Positions 7,041 to 16,212 of a DNA stretch of 62,838 nt are shown here, piece by piece; the stretch's first letter is position 1, and each line of letters opens with the position of its first letter. Under the pieces are notes generated by a model, which ran no database searches, was not told the DNA's origin, and saw nothing but the letters and a program-made list of their open reading frames with translations. Source of the DNA: Alistipes sp. UBA940 (GTDB taxonomy: Bacteria; Bacteroidota; Bacteroidia; Bacteroidales; Rikenellaceae); contig DBDE01000034.1 in assembly GCA_002293425.1 (NCBI GenBank), positions 1-62,838 on the forward strand, in the 5' to 3' direction. The translations under genes were made by a program, and so were the position numbers.

Positions 7041-8965
7041 GACTTTTCCTATTTCTTTGTTCACTCTTCATTTTTCATTCTTCATTTGCTTTTGCGCAGG
7101 AGGCGGCTTGGTCTGCTTCGGTGAGCGAGGTGGGGGGGGGCGAGTATGAGGTTGTGTTTGAGGCGAGGGTTCCGCCCGGGTGGCACCTTTACGACTTGGG
7201 GCCTTATAAAATTGCGGGGCTGGCGACGGGGTTCGATTTTTCGTTGTCGAACGGGGTTGAGCTGGTGGGCACACCTTATGAGATCGGCGAGCCTGTCCAC
7301 AGGATGGACGAGACGTTCGGCTTCGAGACGGGGTGGTATGAAGGCACGGCACGGTTCGGGCAAAAAGTCAAGGCGTCCGAAAATGCAGTTGTGGCGGGCG
7401 AGGTGGAGTATCAGATTTGTCAGGACGCGGTGGGGTGTATTCGCGGAGTTTGGGAGTTTTCGGTTCCCATCGATAGCAATTCGTCCGCCCCAGCCCCCCC
7501 CCTGGGGGCGGACGACGACTTTGCTTTCGCAAAGTCGCAATCACCCTCAACCCCTTCCGGAGGGAAAGGACTTTGGTCAATGATCCTCGAAGCCATTTTG
7601 TGGGGATTTATGGCGTTGCTTACCCCTTGCGTTTTCCCGATGGTTCCGATGACGGTTAGCTTTTTCATCAAAGACAGACTGTCGCGGTTGCGGGCGGTGG
7701 TTTTCGGGCTGTTTATTGTTGCCCTCTACACCGTGCCCATCGGGGTTATCATTTTGATTACTCGGGTTGCGGGAGGCGAGGCGGTCACGGCCGATATTTT
7801 CAATTGGCTGGCGACCCATTGGGTGCCCAATGTGTTGTTTTTCGTGGTGTTTATGCTGTTTGCCGCGTCGCTGTTGGGGGCTTTCGAGATCAGGTTGCCT
7901 TCGCGGTGGTTGAATAAGTCCGACCAGAGGGTGGAGCGCGGGGGATTGGTGGGAGTGTTCTTTTTGGCTTTGACGCTGGTGTTGGTGTCGTTTTCGTGCA
8001 CGGGCCCCATTGTCGGCACGGTGCTGATCAAGTCGACGGGCGGCGAGTTTTGGGCACCGATTCTCACTATGCTGGTTTTTTCGACCGCTTTTGCTTTGCC
8101 GTTCACGCTTTTGGCGTTGTTTCCCGCGCTGCTCGACAGGCTGCCTAAGAGCGGCGGGTGGTTGGGGAGCGTGAAGGTGGTTTTGGGGTTGGTGGAGATT
8201 GCTTTGGGGTTGAAGTTCCTCTCGGTTGCCGACCAGACATATCATTGGGGCATTTTGCCGCGGGAGGTTTATTTGGCGGTTTGGATCGTGGTGTTTGCTA
8301 TTTTGGGATTTTATCTTTTGGGCAAGATCCGGTTTAAGTACGACGCTCCGGTGGAGCACGTCGGGGTTGGGCGATTGGGTTTGGCTGTGGTTGTTTTTTC
8401 GTTTGTGGTTTGGTTGCTTCCCGGGATGTGGGGCGCGCCTCTTCATACAATTTCGGGTTATTTGCCGCCCATCACTTCGAATTGGTTCGGGGGGACGCCG
8501 CAGACCGACGGGAATATGGGGACGGAGAAGATAAAGTATGCCGACATTCTTTTGTTGCCTCACGGTTTGACGGGTTATTTCGATTTGGAGCAGGGGTTGG
8601 CGGCGGCGCGTCGGGAGGGCAAGCCTGTGTTTTTGGACTTCACGGGGCACGGGTGTGTCAATTGTCGCGAGATGGAGGCGCGGGTGTGGAGCGATGGCGA
8701 GGTGCTCAGGTTGCTCGGGGAGAAGTATGTTATCATCGCTCTTTACTCCGACGACCGGACGCAGTTGCCTGAAAGTGAGTGGATTACGACCTCTGCCGGA
8801 CGAACTTTGAAGACTATGGGAAGGATCAATTCTTACATAGTCAACACCCGCTATGGGGTGAGTGCCCAGCCGGCTTATCTCATTTTGGACGCCGAAGGTA
8901 ATCAGCTAAAACCGACTTATGGATACGATTTGGATGTTGAAGACTTTATAAACTTTTTGAAATGA
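7037..8965 (+). CDS. dsbD: Thiol:disulfide interchange protein DsbD
   Basis: 642 residues. Order: Sec signal (core CSLFIFHSSFAFAQ), N-terminal periplasmic alpha domain with the Cys pair in 'ICQDAVGCIRG', eight or so membrane segments with the catalytic cysteines in 'LTPCVFPMVP' and 'SFSCTGPIVG', and a C-terminal thioredoxin-like domain with CVNC (in GHGCVNCREME). DsbD carries electrons from cytoplasmic thioredoxin to periplasmic thiol proteins. Between the alpha domain and the first membrane helix lies a roughly 30-residue Pro/Ser/Asp-rich linker encoded by a double-hairpin repeat (7481-7537). Overlaps both flanking pepD genes by 4 bp. Confidence 0.95.
   Translation: MRLFLFLCSLFIFHSSFAFAQEAAWSASVSEVGGGEYEVVFEARVPPGWHLYDLGPYKIAGLATGFDFSLSNGVELVGTPYEIGEPVHRMDETFGFETGWYEGTARFGQKVKASENAVVAGEVEYQICQDAVGCIRGVWEFSVPIDSNSSAPAPPLGADDDFAFAKSQSPSTPSGGKGLWSMILEAILWGFMALLTPCVFPMVPMTVSFFIKDRLSRLRAVVFGLFIVALYTVPIGVIILITRVAGGEAVTADIFNWLATHWVPNVLFFVVFMLFAASLLGAFEIRLPSRWLNKSDQRVERGGLVGVFFLALTLVLVSFSCTGPIVGTVLIKSTGGEFWAPILTMLVFSTAFALPFTLLALFPALLDRLPKSGGWLGSVKVVLGLVEIALGLKFLSVADQTYHWGILPREVYLAVWIVVFAILGFYLLGKIRFKYDAPVEHVGVGRLGLAVVVFSFVVWLLPGMWGAPLHTISGYLPPITSNWFGGTPQTDGNMGTEKIKYADILLLPHGLTGYFDLEQGLAAARREGKPVFLDFTGHGCVNCREMEARVWSDGEVLRLLGEKYVIIALYSDDRTQLPESEWITTSAGRTLKTMGRINSYIVNTRYGVSAQPAYLILDAEGNQLKPTYGYDLDVEDFINFLK
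7059..7086 (+). repeat. Heptamer array encoding the DsbD signal-peptide core
   Basis: Four 7-mers: GTTCACT, CTTCATT, TTTCATT, CTTCATT. Translated in the dsbD frame as part of SLFIFHSSFA. No clear opposite-strand partner array is seen upstream. Confidence 0.75.
7481..7537 (+). repeat. Double-hairpin element inside dsbD
   Basis: First stem: TCGTCCGCCCC (7481-7491) with GGGGCGGACGA (7505-7515), 11 bp perfect. Second stem: CGACTTTGC (7516-7524) with GCAAAGTCG (7529-7537), 9 bp perfect. In frame with dsbD and translated as a linker. Confidence 0.75.
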
Positions 8966-10386
8966 CGAATTTAGAGCCTAAATTGGTGTGGGATATTTTC
9001 GACCAAATTACCCGCGTTCCGCGCCCGAGCAAGAAGGAGGGAAAGATCATCGAGTGGCTGGTCGGCTTTGCCGAAAAGCACAATTTGGAATATCGCAAGG
9101 ACAAGGTGGGCAATGTGGTCATCACCCGTCCGGCGTCGCGGGGGATGGAGAGCGCGCCTACGGTGGTGTTGCAGAACCACGTCGATATGGTTTGCGAGAA
9201 GAACAGCGGCGTGGATTTCGATTTCGACAGCGATGCCATCCAAACATATATCGAGGATGGTTGGGTTAAAGCTCGGGGAACGACGCTGGGGGCGGACAAC
9301 GGCTTTGGAATGGCGGCGGCATTGGCCGTGCTGATCGACGACGATGTTGTTTGTCCGACGGTGGAGGCACTGTTCACGGTCGACGAGGAGACGGGGTTGA
9401 CGGGCGCGTTCAATCTGGGCGAGGGGATGATAACGGGCAAATACCTTATCAATCTCGACTCTGAGGACGAGGGCGAGGTGTTCATCGGTTGCGCGGGCGG
9501 GGTGGACACTTTGGCCTATTTCGATTTTCGGTGGGAGGATGCCCCTGCCGGTTATGAGTTTTTCGAGGTTTCGATAGGCGGCTTGAAAGGGGGTCATAGT
9601 GGCGACGACATCGAGAAGGGGCGGGGCAACAGCAATAAGATACTTGCCCGTTTGCTTTACGGTTTTCCCGATTTGCGTCTTGCCACGATAGATGGCGGCA
9701 ACCTGCGCAATGCTATTCCGCGGGAGGCGCGTGCGGTTGTCGGGGTTCGCGACGGTGCCGGATTTAAGGATTATGTGGAGAGCTTTTCGAAGGATGTTAA
9801 GGTCGAGTTGGCATATTCGGACGGGGGTGTGACGGTGGAGGTGAAGCCCGCGACGGCTCGACGGGTGATAGATTCTTCGACCGTGGGAAGGCTCATCGAA
9901 GCTCTGTTGGGCGTTCAGAGCGGAGTGTTGGCTATGAGTTTTGCGATGCCCGGGCTGGTGGAAACTTCGTCGAATTTGGCCTCGGTCAAGATTGCGGACG
10001 ATCGGATTGTTGTTACGACTTCGCAGCGCAGTTCGTTGGAGAGTTCGAAGTGGATGGCCGCTTGGGCGGTGGAGTCGGTTTTCGCGCTTGCGGGTGCTCG
10101 GGTGGAGCATTCGGAAGGTTATCCGGGCTGGGCTCCCAATCCCGAGTCGCCGTTGTTGGCGATTGTTACGGAGTGTTATAGGAAATTGTTCCACGTGGAA
10201 CAGAAGGTGCGGGCTATTCACGCGGGGTTGGAGTGTGGGCTGTTTTTGGAGAAGTTCCCGGGGTTGGATATGGTGTCGTTCGGTCCCACGATCCTCGGGG
10301 CCCACTCGCCCGACGAACGGTTGGAGATAGCCAGCGTCGAGCGGTTCTGGAAACTGCTAATCGAAACGTTAAGGGTAATTAGGTAA
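8962..10386 (+). CDS. Aminoacyl-histidine dipeptidase, M20C family (copy 2)
   Basis: 474 residues, PepD paralogue of the gene at 5586. Metal-site motifs are intact: 'LQNHVDMVCEK', 'GTTLGADNGFGMAA', 'FTVDEETGLTGAF', 'AIHAGLECGLF' and 'FGPTILGAHSPDE'. Cytoplasmic, no signal. Starts in an ATGA overlap with dsbD; its TAA stop overlaps the ATG of the M23 gene by one base. Retention of two diverged copies in one operon suggests different dipeptide preferences, which the sequence does not reveal. Confidence 0.93.
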   Translation: MTNLEPKLVWDIFDQITRVPRPSKKEGKIIEWLVGFAEKHNLEYRKDKVGNVVITRPASRGMESAPTVVLQNHVDMVCEKNSGVDFDFDSDAIQTYIEDGWVKARGTTLGADNGFGMAAALAVLIDDDVVCPTVEALFTVDEETGLTGAFNLGEGMITGKYLINLDSEDEGEVFIGCAGGVDTLAYFDFRWEDAPAGYEFFEVSIGGLKGGHSGDDIEKGRGNSNKILARLLYGFPDLRLATIDGGNLRNAIPREARAVVGVRDGAGFKDYVESFSKDVKVELAYSDGGVTVEVKPATARRVIDSSTVGRLIEALLGVQSGVLAMSFAMPGLVETSSNLASVKIADDRIVVTTSQRSSLESSKWMAAWAVESVFALAGARVEHSEGYPGWAPNPESPLLAIVTECYRKLFHVEQKVRAIHAGLECGLFLEKFPGLDMVSFGPTILGAHSPDERLEIASVERFWKLLIETLRVIR

Positions 10387-11375
10387 TGAACTACGCGACA
10401 CTTTTTTCGAGTTCCAAAGGAACTTGTCGTCTTCCCCGCAGGGTGGGCGGGGGGAGACGAAAATTATGCGTCGCGTTAGCTCTTTCTTCACTCTTCATTC
10501 TTCATTCTTCATTCGCGACAGCTCAGACGCTTCGTCCGGCTGCCGATTTCGACTCGCTGTTTCGGCGGGCCGAGGCTTATGGCGAGTATTGGGACACGCT
10601 CAATCTGTTTGCCTATCGGGGCATCGGCATCAGCAATTTGCCCGAGCAGGTGGAGTTGGAGGTGTGCGATTCGTTGGGACTGGGCTTTCGCGCACCGACG
10701 ATAGGCAAGGTCATTTCGCGATATGGCATTCGCGGCCGGCGGCCTCATCAGGGCACCGACATTAAGGTGGCGTTGGGACAGCCCGTTTTTGCGGCTTGGG
10801 ACGGCATAGTGCGCTATTCGCGCTATAATTCGGGCGGGTTCGGCAATTTGGTGATCATTCGCCACGCCAACGGGTTGGAAACCTATTATGCCCACCTTTC
10901 GAAGCGTGCCGTTTTGGTGGGTCAGCGGGTCGAGGCGGGCGAGGTGATAGGACTGGGGGGGAGGACGGGTCGCGCCTCGGCGTTGCATTTGCACTTCGAG
11001 GTAAGGTGGTATGATCAGAGCTTCGACGCCGAACGGTTGGTCGATTTCGAGACGGGGGCGTTGCGCACCCACACTTTTACGCTCAGCAAGGAATATTTCA
11101 GTTCGCGGGCGAGGGCGGGGGCGGACGAGTTGTCGACGACAGATTCGGTTTTGATGGCCGCGACGGCTTCCGCGTCGGAACAGACGCACAAGAATGCGGT
11201 GGTGTTGATACCTCAGGAGCTGGAGAACCAGGGGGTTTACCACACGGTTCGGAGCGGCGATACGTTGTGGAGTTTGGCCCGAAAGCACGGGACGACGGTG
11301 GCGGCTATCTGCGATTTGAACAACATCACCCGAAACACCACCCTCCGCATCGGCCGCACGTTACAGGTCAAATGA
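10386..11375 (+). CDS. M23 peptidase with C-terminal LysM domain
   Basis: 329 residues. Signal core LALSSLFILHSSFATAQ; LytM/M23 catalytic domain near residues 115-215 with intact zinc motifs HQGTD and HLHFE; C-terminal LysM ('YHTVRSGDTLWSLARKHGTT') for peptidoglycan binding. Predicted periplasmic or envelope endopeptidase that cuts peptidoglycan cross-links. Last gene of the pepD-dsbD-pepD-M23 operon. The first 35 residues are unusual: they are encoded by a double-hairpin element (10409-10459) and a heptamer array (10486-10513), giving a long basic n-region. It converges on fic with a 15-bp overlap. Confidence 0.9.
   Translation: MNYATLFSSSKGTCRLPRRVGGGRRKLCVALALSSLFILHSSFATAQTLRPAADFDSLFRRAEAYGEYWDTLNLFAYRGIGISNLPEQVELEVCDSLGLGFRAPTIGKVISRYGIRGRRPHQGTDIKVALGQPVFAAWDGIVRYSRYNSGGFGNLVIIRHANGLETYYAHLSKRAVLVGQRVEAGEVIGLGGRTGRASALHLHFEVRWYDQSFDAERLVDFETGALRTHTFTLSKEYFSSRARAGADELSTTDSVLMAATASASEQTHKNAVVLIPQELENQGVYHTVRSGDTLWSLARKHGTTVAAICDLNNITRNTTLRIGRTLQVK
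10409..10459 (+). repeat. Double-hairpin element at the start of the M23 gene
   Basis: AGTTCC-AAA-GGAACT (10410-10424), then a stem formed by CGTCTTCCCC and GGGGAGACG (10428-10459, one bulged base). On the complementary strand it has the same order as the dsbD and ygiQ copies: C/G-rich hairpin, GACGA, short hairpin. Confidence 0.65.
10486..10513 (+). repeat. Heptamer array in the M23 signal peptide
   Basis: CTTCACT followed by three CTTCATT copies, preceded by TGCGTCGCGTTAGC, a variant of the GCGTAGC spacer word seen before other arrays. It is translated as SLFILHSSFA. Confidence 0.8.
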
Positions 11376-12074
11376 GGCCATCCACGCCCGATATGTGTCC
11401 TGTGCGGAGAGACAGGTGTCGGTGAGGTATCCGGGCATTTGGGAAAATTCCCTCAGACCGCGATAGTAGTAGAGTTTGTGCCGTTCGTCGATTATGAAGG
11501 GGACAATGTCGTTTCTCAAACACTCTCTGAACATCACCAGCCGCCCCACCCGTCCGTTTCCGTCGGCAAATGGATGGATGCGCTCGAAGCGATAGTGGTA
11601 CTCGACTATCTTTTCAAATGTTATGTTGCAGGAGCCATACCATCGCTCCAACTCATCCATATCTGTTTCCACATCGGCAGGCAGAGAGGTTTGTGTTCCA
11701 CCCACCTCGTTGGGCAACCGCTTCCACTCGCCGAGAGCAAACCACTCCTCGGACGCAGCTTTGGTGCCGCTTTTGAGGATATGATGGAGTTTTTTGATCA
11801 GTCCATTCCCCAGTGGCTCATTCAACGTGTCGAGCAGGTGATTGAAAGCGGCGAAGTGGTTGGAGGTCTCGATTATGTCGTCCACCGGCAACGCATCCTC
11901 ATCGCGAAAGCCGATGGTTCGCGTGTCGAAAATATGCAGGGTTTGGTCGTGCGACAGGCGGCTTCCTTCCATTCGGTTGGAGTTATAGGCCATTTCCACC
12001 TGCGTTTTGTGGTAAATACCACCGCTTACGCCGGCCTGTCTCTCCTGTTTTAGTCGTTTTACCAGGTCGTTCAT
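11361..12074 (-). CDS. Fic domain protein AMP-transferase (self-inhibited class)
   Basis: 237 residues from ATG 12074 (an in-frame start at 12089 is possible). The Fic core motif HPFADGNGRVGR is complete, including catalytic His and the phosphate-binding anion loop, so nucleotide transfer (usually AMP from ATP) to hydroxyl side chains of target proteins is expected. Near the N-terminus 'YNSNRMEGSRLS' contains the inhibitory S/T-x-x-x-E-G/N motif whose Glu blocks ATP in class II Fic proteins. No antitoxin gene is adjacent, consistent with an intramolecular inhibitor. Target unknown. It is divergent from uvrA with both promoters inside the 56-bp gap, and converges on the M23 gene. Confidence 0.9.
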   Translation of the reverse strand: MNDLVKRLKQERQAGVSGGIYHKTQVEMAYNSNRMEGSRLSHDQTLHIFDTRTIGFRDEDALPVDDIIETSNHFAAFNHLLDTLNEPLGNGLIKKLHHILKSGTKAASEEWFALGEWKRLPNEVGGTQTSLPADVETDMDELERWYGSCNITFEKIVEYHYRFERIHPFADGNGRVGRLVMFRECLRNDIVPFIIDERHKLYYYRGLREFSQMPGYLTDTCLSAQDTYRAWMASFDL

Positions 12075-12078
12075 TGTG

Positions 12079-12105
12079 TAAAGATACAACTTTTTCCTAT
12101 CTTTA
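12079..12105. promoter_or_regulatory. Divergent fic/uvrA promoter region
   Basis: TATCTTTA on the minus strand (12079-12086) ends 4 nt before the fic ATG; TATCTTTA on the plus strand (12098-12105) lies 25 nt before the uvrA GTG. Both match the -7 consensus TAnnTTTG except for the last base. Confidence 0.5.
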
Positions 12106-12130
12106 CGCGTTTATTTCCGGAGAAAACAAG

Positions 12131-14698
12131 GTGCAGGAATCTATCGAAATACACGGTGCGAGGGTCAACAACCTGCGCAATATTGATTTGTCCATTCCGC
12201 GCGACAAGCTGGTCGTTATAACCGGCCTGAGCGGAAGCGGCAAGTCGTCGCTGGCGTTCGACACCATCTATGCCGAAGGCCAACGCCGATATATGGAGAC
12301 GCTAAGCATCTACGCCCGACAATATGTGGGCAATATGGAGCGGCCCGATGTCGACAAAATAACGAGCCTGAGCCCCGTCGTGGCGATAGAGCAGAAAACC
12401 ACCGGCAAGAACCCGCGCTCGACCGTCGGAACCATCACCGAGATCAACGACTTTCTCAGGCTCCTCTTTGCGCGCGCCTCACGTGCATTCTCTCCCGTCA
12501 CGGGTGAAGAAATGGTGCACTATAACGACGAGCAGATAATCAACCTCATCCTGAAAGACTATCCCGACAGAAAAGTGGCCCTGTTGGCACCCATCGTGAG
12601 CGGCCGAAAAGGACACTATCGCGAATTGTTCGACACCCTGGTGCGCAAAGGTTTTATGCACGCCCGCATCGACGGCGAAATGACCGAAATCTCGTCCGGA
12701 ATGAAGCTCGACAGATACAAGGCCCACACCATCGAGCTGGTTGTCGACCGTCTGACGGTCAAGGACGAGAGCCGCGACCGACTGATGACAAGCCTTCGCG
12801 AAGCGATGCGGCAAGGCAAGGGAACGATGATGCTCTACGACTATCAGGCCGATGCGGCGAGGTACTATTCGCGCCATTTGATGTGTCCCTCGACCGGAAT
12901 TTCGCTGCCCGACCCCGCGCCACACACCTTTTCGTTCAACTCACCCCACGGAGCGTGTCCCCATTGCGGAGGTTTGGGATTGGAGCCGGTGACGGAGGAT
13001 GACGAACTTGCCGAAAAGGAAGACGACGCGCTACCCCCCGAAGTGCCCGAACGGGTGCCGTGTACTGTTTGCGGCGGCACGAGGTTGAAGTCCGACGCGC
13101 TAAATTTCCGGGTGGGGGAGTACAATATTGCGCAGTTGAGCGCAATGAGCATCGCCGATTTTGCGGAGTGGATCGAAGGGATAGAGGAGCTGTTCGACGA
13201 GAAGGAGCGAAAGATCGCGCGCGAAATAGTCAAGGAGATTGGCGACAGGCTGAGTTTTCTGGTCAAAGTCGGGCTGGGCTACCTGTCGCTGGCGCGCAGT
13301 TCGCGGTCGCTGTCGGGAGGCGAGAGTCAGCGCATCCGGCTGGCCACGCAGATCGGGTCGCGGCTGGTCAACGTGCTCTACATCCTCGACGAGCCGAGCA
13401 TCGGGCTTCATCAGAAGGACAACCGAAAGCTTATCGCCTCGCTCGAAGAGCTTCGGGACGCCGGCAATTCGGTGATAGTGGTGGAGCACGACGAGGAGAT
13501 GATCCGCAGTGCCGACCACGTTGTCGACGTGGGGCCGCTGGCGGGTCGAAAGGGAGGGCACATTGTAGCCCAGGGTAGCGTGGAAGACATTATCGCCGAG
13601 CCCAGATCGATAACGGGAGACTATCTGGCGGGGAGGAGAGAAATTTCGATCCCGAAAAAACGGCGGAAAGGTAACGGACAGAAGATCGTACTGCGGGGCG
13701 CGAGCGGCAACAATTTGCGCGACGTGACGGCCGAGTTCCCGCTCGGAAAAATGATATGCGTCACCGGAGTGAGCGGCAGCGGCAAGTCGACGCTGGTAAA
13801 CGACACCCTGCGGCCCATCATTGCGCGCGAGCTCTACCGTTCGCAGGCGCGACCCTTGCCATACGGGTCGATAGAGGGGTTGGAGAATATCGACAAACTG
13901 GTCGTGGTCGACCAATCGCCCATCGGACGTACGCCGCGAAGCAATCCGGCAACATATTCGGGCGTTTTTGCCGACATCCGAAAACTGTTCGAAGCCACGC
14001 CCGATGCCAAGATACGCAACTTTGCCGCGGGACGGTTCTCGTTCAACGTTCGCGGCGGCCGGTGCGAAGAGTGCCGCGGCGCAGGAGTGCAAACCATAGA
14101 GATGAACTTCCTGCCCGACGTCTATGTAAGATGTAAAGTGTGCGGCGGCCGCAGATACAACCGCGAAACGCTCGAAGTGAAGTACAAAGGCAAAAGCATC
14201 TTCGATGTGCTCGATATGACCATCAATATGGCGGCCGAGTTCTTTGCCCACGTGCCCTCGATCCACCGTAAACTCGCTGCCATTCAGGCCGTGGGTCTGG
14301 GCTATCTGCGTCTTGGACAGCCCTGCACAACCCTTTCGGGGGGCGAAAGCCAACGAATCAAGCTCTCCTCCGAACTGGCCAAAACCGACACCGGGCGGAC
14401 ACTCTACATTCTGGACGAACCGACCACCGGACTCCATTTCGAAGATGTACGCCAACTGCTCGAAGTGATAAACCTGTTGGTCGAGCGGGGCAACACGATG
14501 GTGGTGATAGAGCACAACCTGGATGTGATAAAGATGGCCGATCACATCATCGACCTGGGGCCCGAGGGCGGCTCGGGCGGAGGCGAAATAGTCGCCACAG
14601 GTACGCCGGAACAGGTAGCAAAAAATGCCAAAAGCCACACCGGACAGTTTCTCTGGGCTATCTTCCCCAGCTCTCGCGGTCGAGTGAGCGATAATTGA
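12131..14698 (+). CDS. uvrA: Excinuclease ABC subunit A, lacking the insertion domain
   Basis: 855 residues from GTG 12131 (MQESIEIHGARVNNL aligns with UvrA N-termini; the longer frame starts at a TTG). UvrA is the damage sensor of nucleotide excision repair, with two ABC ATPase modules. Seen: Walker A GLSGSGKSS and GVSGSGKST, signature LSGGESQRI twice, and zinc-module motifs CPHCGGLG, CTVCGGTRL, CEECRGAG and CKVCGGRRY. Family members are usually about 930-950 residues. The deficit lies between CPHCGGLG and CTVCGGTRL, where about 30 residues replace roughly 105, the place of the UvrA insertion domain. It overlaps the convergent yifB end by 41 bp. Confidence 0.95.
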   Translation: MQESIEIHGARVNNLRNIDLSIPRDKLVVITGLSGSGKSSLAFDTIYAEGQRRYMETLSIYARQYVGNMERPDVDKITSLSPVVAIEQKTTGKNPRSTVGTITEINDFLRLLFARASRAFSPVTGEEMVHYNDEQIINLILKDYPDRKVALLAPIVSGRKGHYRELFDTLVRKGFMHARIDGEMTEISSGMKLDRYKAHTIELVVDRLTVKDESRDRLMTSLREAMRQGKGTMMLYDYQADAARYYSRHLMCPSTGISLPDPAPHTFSFNSPHGACPHCGGLGLEPVTEDDELAEKEDDALPPEVPERVPCTVCGGTRLKSDALNFRVGEYNIAQLSAMSIADFAEWIEGIEELFDEKERKIAREIVKEIGDRLSFLVKVGLGYLSLARSSRSLSGGESQRIRLATQIGSRLVNVLYILDEPSIGLHQKDNRKLIASLEELRDAGNSVIVVEHDEEMIRSADHVVDVGPLAGRKGGHIVAQGSVEDIIAEPRSITGDYLAGRREISIPKKRRKGNGQKIVLRGASGNNLRDVTAEFPLGKMICVTGVSGSGKSTLVNDTLRPIIARELYRSQARPLPYGSIEGLENIDKLVVVDQSPIGRTPRSNPATYSGVFADIRKLFEATPDAKIRNFAAGRFSFNVRGGRCEECRGAGVQTIEMNFLPDVYVRCKVCGGRRYNRETLEVKYKGKSIFDVLDMTINMAAEFFAHVPSIHRKLAAIQAVGLGYLRLGQPCTTLSGGESQRIKLSSELAKTDTGRTLYILDEPTTGLHFEDVRQLLEVINLLVERGNTMVVIEHNLDVIKMADHIIDLGPEGGSGGGEIVATGTPEQVAKNAKSHTGQFLWAIFPSSRGRVSDN

Positions 14699-16193
14699 TC
14701 GCCTCGGCAATATGGGCGGGAAGAATCTCCGGCTCCGAAGATAAATCGGCAATGGTCCGAGCGACCTTAACGATGCGATCATAAGCGCGTGCCGACAACG
14801 ACAACCGCTCCATAGCGACATTCAACAACTCCGAACACTCGGGCGACAAAATGCAAAACCGCCTCAACATCCGACTATTCATCATCGCATTGGTGTACAC
14901 CCCCTCGCAATCCCCGAACCTGAGGGCCTGCACATCGCGAGCCGCCATAACCCTCCTCCGTATCTGCGCACTCGACTCCCCGCCGGAAGCCGCCGCCGAA
15001 ATCTCCGACACAGCCACCGGAACCACCTCGATATGCAAATCTATCCTGTCCATCAACGGCCCCGAAATGCGATTAAGATACTTGAACACCGCCCCGCCGC
15101 CACAAACACACTCCTTGGTCGGGTGGTTATAATAGCCGCACGGACAGGGATTCATCGACGCCACAAGGGTAAAATTGGCAGGATACTCGACGCTGTACTT
15201 CGCCCGACTGATCCGAATGCCCTTCTCCTCCATCGGCTGGCGCAACACTTCGAGCACCGAACGCCCGAACTCAGGAAGCTCGTCCAAAAACAATATCCCA
15301 TTGTGCGCCAACGACACCTCCCCGGGCTGGGGATTGCTGCCCCCGCCGATGAGCGCAACCTGCGAAGTGAGATGGTGGGGCGCACGAAACGGCCGCTGCA
15401 TCAAAAGTCCCCTTTGCGAACCCGCCTTGCCCGCCACCGAATGGATCTTAGTGCTCTCCAAAGCCTCTTCGAGCGACATCGGCGGCATAATGCCCGGCAT
15501 TCTCCTTGCGAGCATAGTCTTGCCCGAGCCCGGCGCGCCTATCATAATTATGTTGTGACCGCCCGCCGCCGCAATTTCCAACGCCCGCTTAACGTGCGCC
15601 TGACCCTTCACGTCGCTGAAATCTTCGGGATATGGGACCTCGCCGTCGTGGGCAGGCATAGAGAAAGCAGCAGGTTCGATGGAGAGTTCCCCGTTAAGAA
15701 ACCGCGCCGCCTGTGCCATATCGCCCACCCCGATAACATCCAAACCTTCGACCACCGCCGCCTCTTCAACATTCCCCGCCGGCACGATAACCCCCCTGTA
15801 TCCCCTCTTGTGAGCCTCGATAGCCACCGAAAGCACCCCCTTCACCGGCTTAACCGCGCCGTCGAGCGACAACTCGCCAACAACGACATAGTCCTTCAAA
15901 ACATCGGCCCCGATCTGCTCGCTCGCCGCAAGAATAGCCACCGCAATAGGCAGGTCGAACGCCGAGCCCTCCTTGCGCACATCGGCCGGAGCGAGATTGA
16001 CCACCAACCGCTTCCCCGGCATCCGCAAACCGCAATTCTCGAAAGCGGAACGTATCCTGTCCTGACTCTCCTTGACCGCGCTGTCGGGCAGCCCCACCAA
16101 ATACATTCCGATACCCGCCGAAACCGTCGCCTCGACCGCCACCGGCATCGCATCCACGCCCACCAGGGTCGCGCTGTTGACCTTAACAAACAC
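14658..16193 (-). CDS. YifB/ComM-family Mg-chelatase-like AAA+ ATPase
   Basis: 511 residues starting at GTG 16193. N-terminal ChlI-like (Lon protease S16-like) domain begins 'VNSATLVGVDAMPV'; then an AAA+ module with Walker A GAPGSGKT, Walker B 'LFLDELPEF', and a cysteine cluster 'CPCGYYNHPTKECVC'; C-terminal Mg-chelatase helical domain. ComM of this family is a branch-migration helicase promoting recombination in natural transformation; the role in Bacteroidota is less certain. Its 3' end overlaps that of uvrA by 41 bp, so the two transcripts converge without a visible terminator. dnaB lies 19 bp upstream and may be co-transcribed. Confidence 0.9.
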   Translation of the reverse strand: MFVKVNSATLVGVDAMPVAVEATVSAGIGMYLVGLPDSAVKESQDRIRSAFENCGLRMPGKRLVVNLAPADVRKEGSAFDLPIAVAILAASEQIGADVLKDYVVVGELSLDGAVKPVKGVLSVAIEAHKRGYRGVIVPAGNVEEAAVVEGLDVIGVGDMAQAARFLNGELSIEPAAFSMPAHDGEVPYPEDFSDVKGQAHVKRALEIAAAGGHNIIMIGAPGSGKTMLARRMPGIMPPMSLEEALESTKIHSVAGKAGSQRGLLMQRPFRAPHHLTSQVALIGGGSNPQPGEVSLAHNGILFLDELPEFGRSVLEVLRQPMEEKGIRISRAKYSVEYPANFTLVASMNPCPCGYYNHPTKECVCGGGAVFKYLNRISGPLMDRIDLHIEVVPVAVSEISAAASGGESSAQIRRRVMAARDVQALRFGDCEGVYTNAMMNSRMLRRFCILSPECSELLNVAMERLSLSARAYDRIVKVARTIADLSSEPEILPAHIAEAINYRSLDRESWGR

Positions 16194-16212
16194 CTGTTTT
16201 CGACTGATTTTT

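Noticed and set aside
5601..7064. 487-codon minus-strand frame opposite pepD
   Set aside because: Complement of the pepD coding strand, composition typical of an antisense shadow.
12074..12130. uvrA start at TTG 12074
   Set aside because: This would add 19 residues not found in UvrA and overlap the divergent promoters; GTG 12131 aligns with the family.
13100..14821. 573-codon minus-strand frame in uvrA
   Set aside because: Antisense to UvrA ATPase motifs, not a gene.
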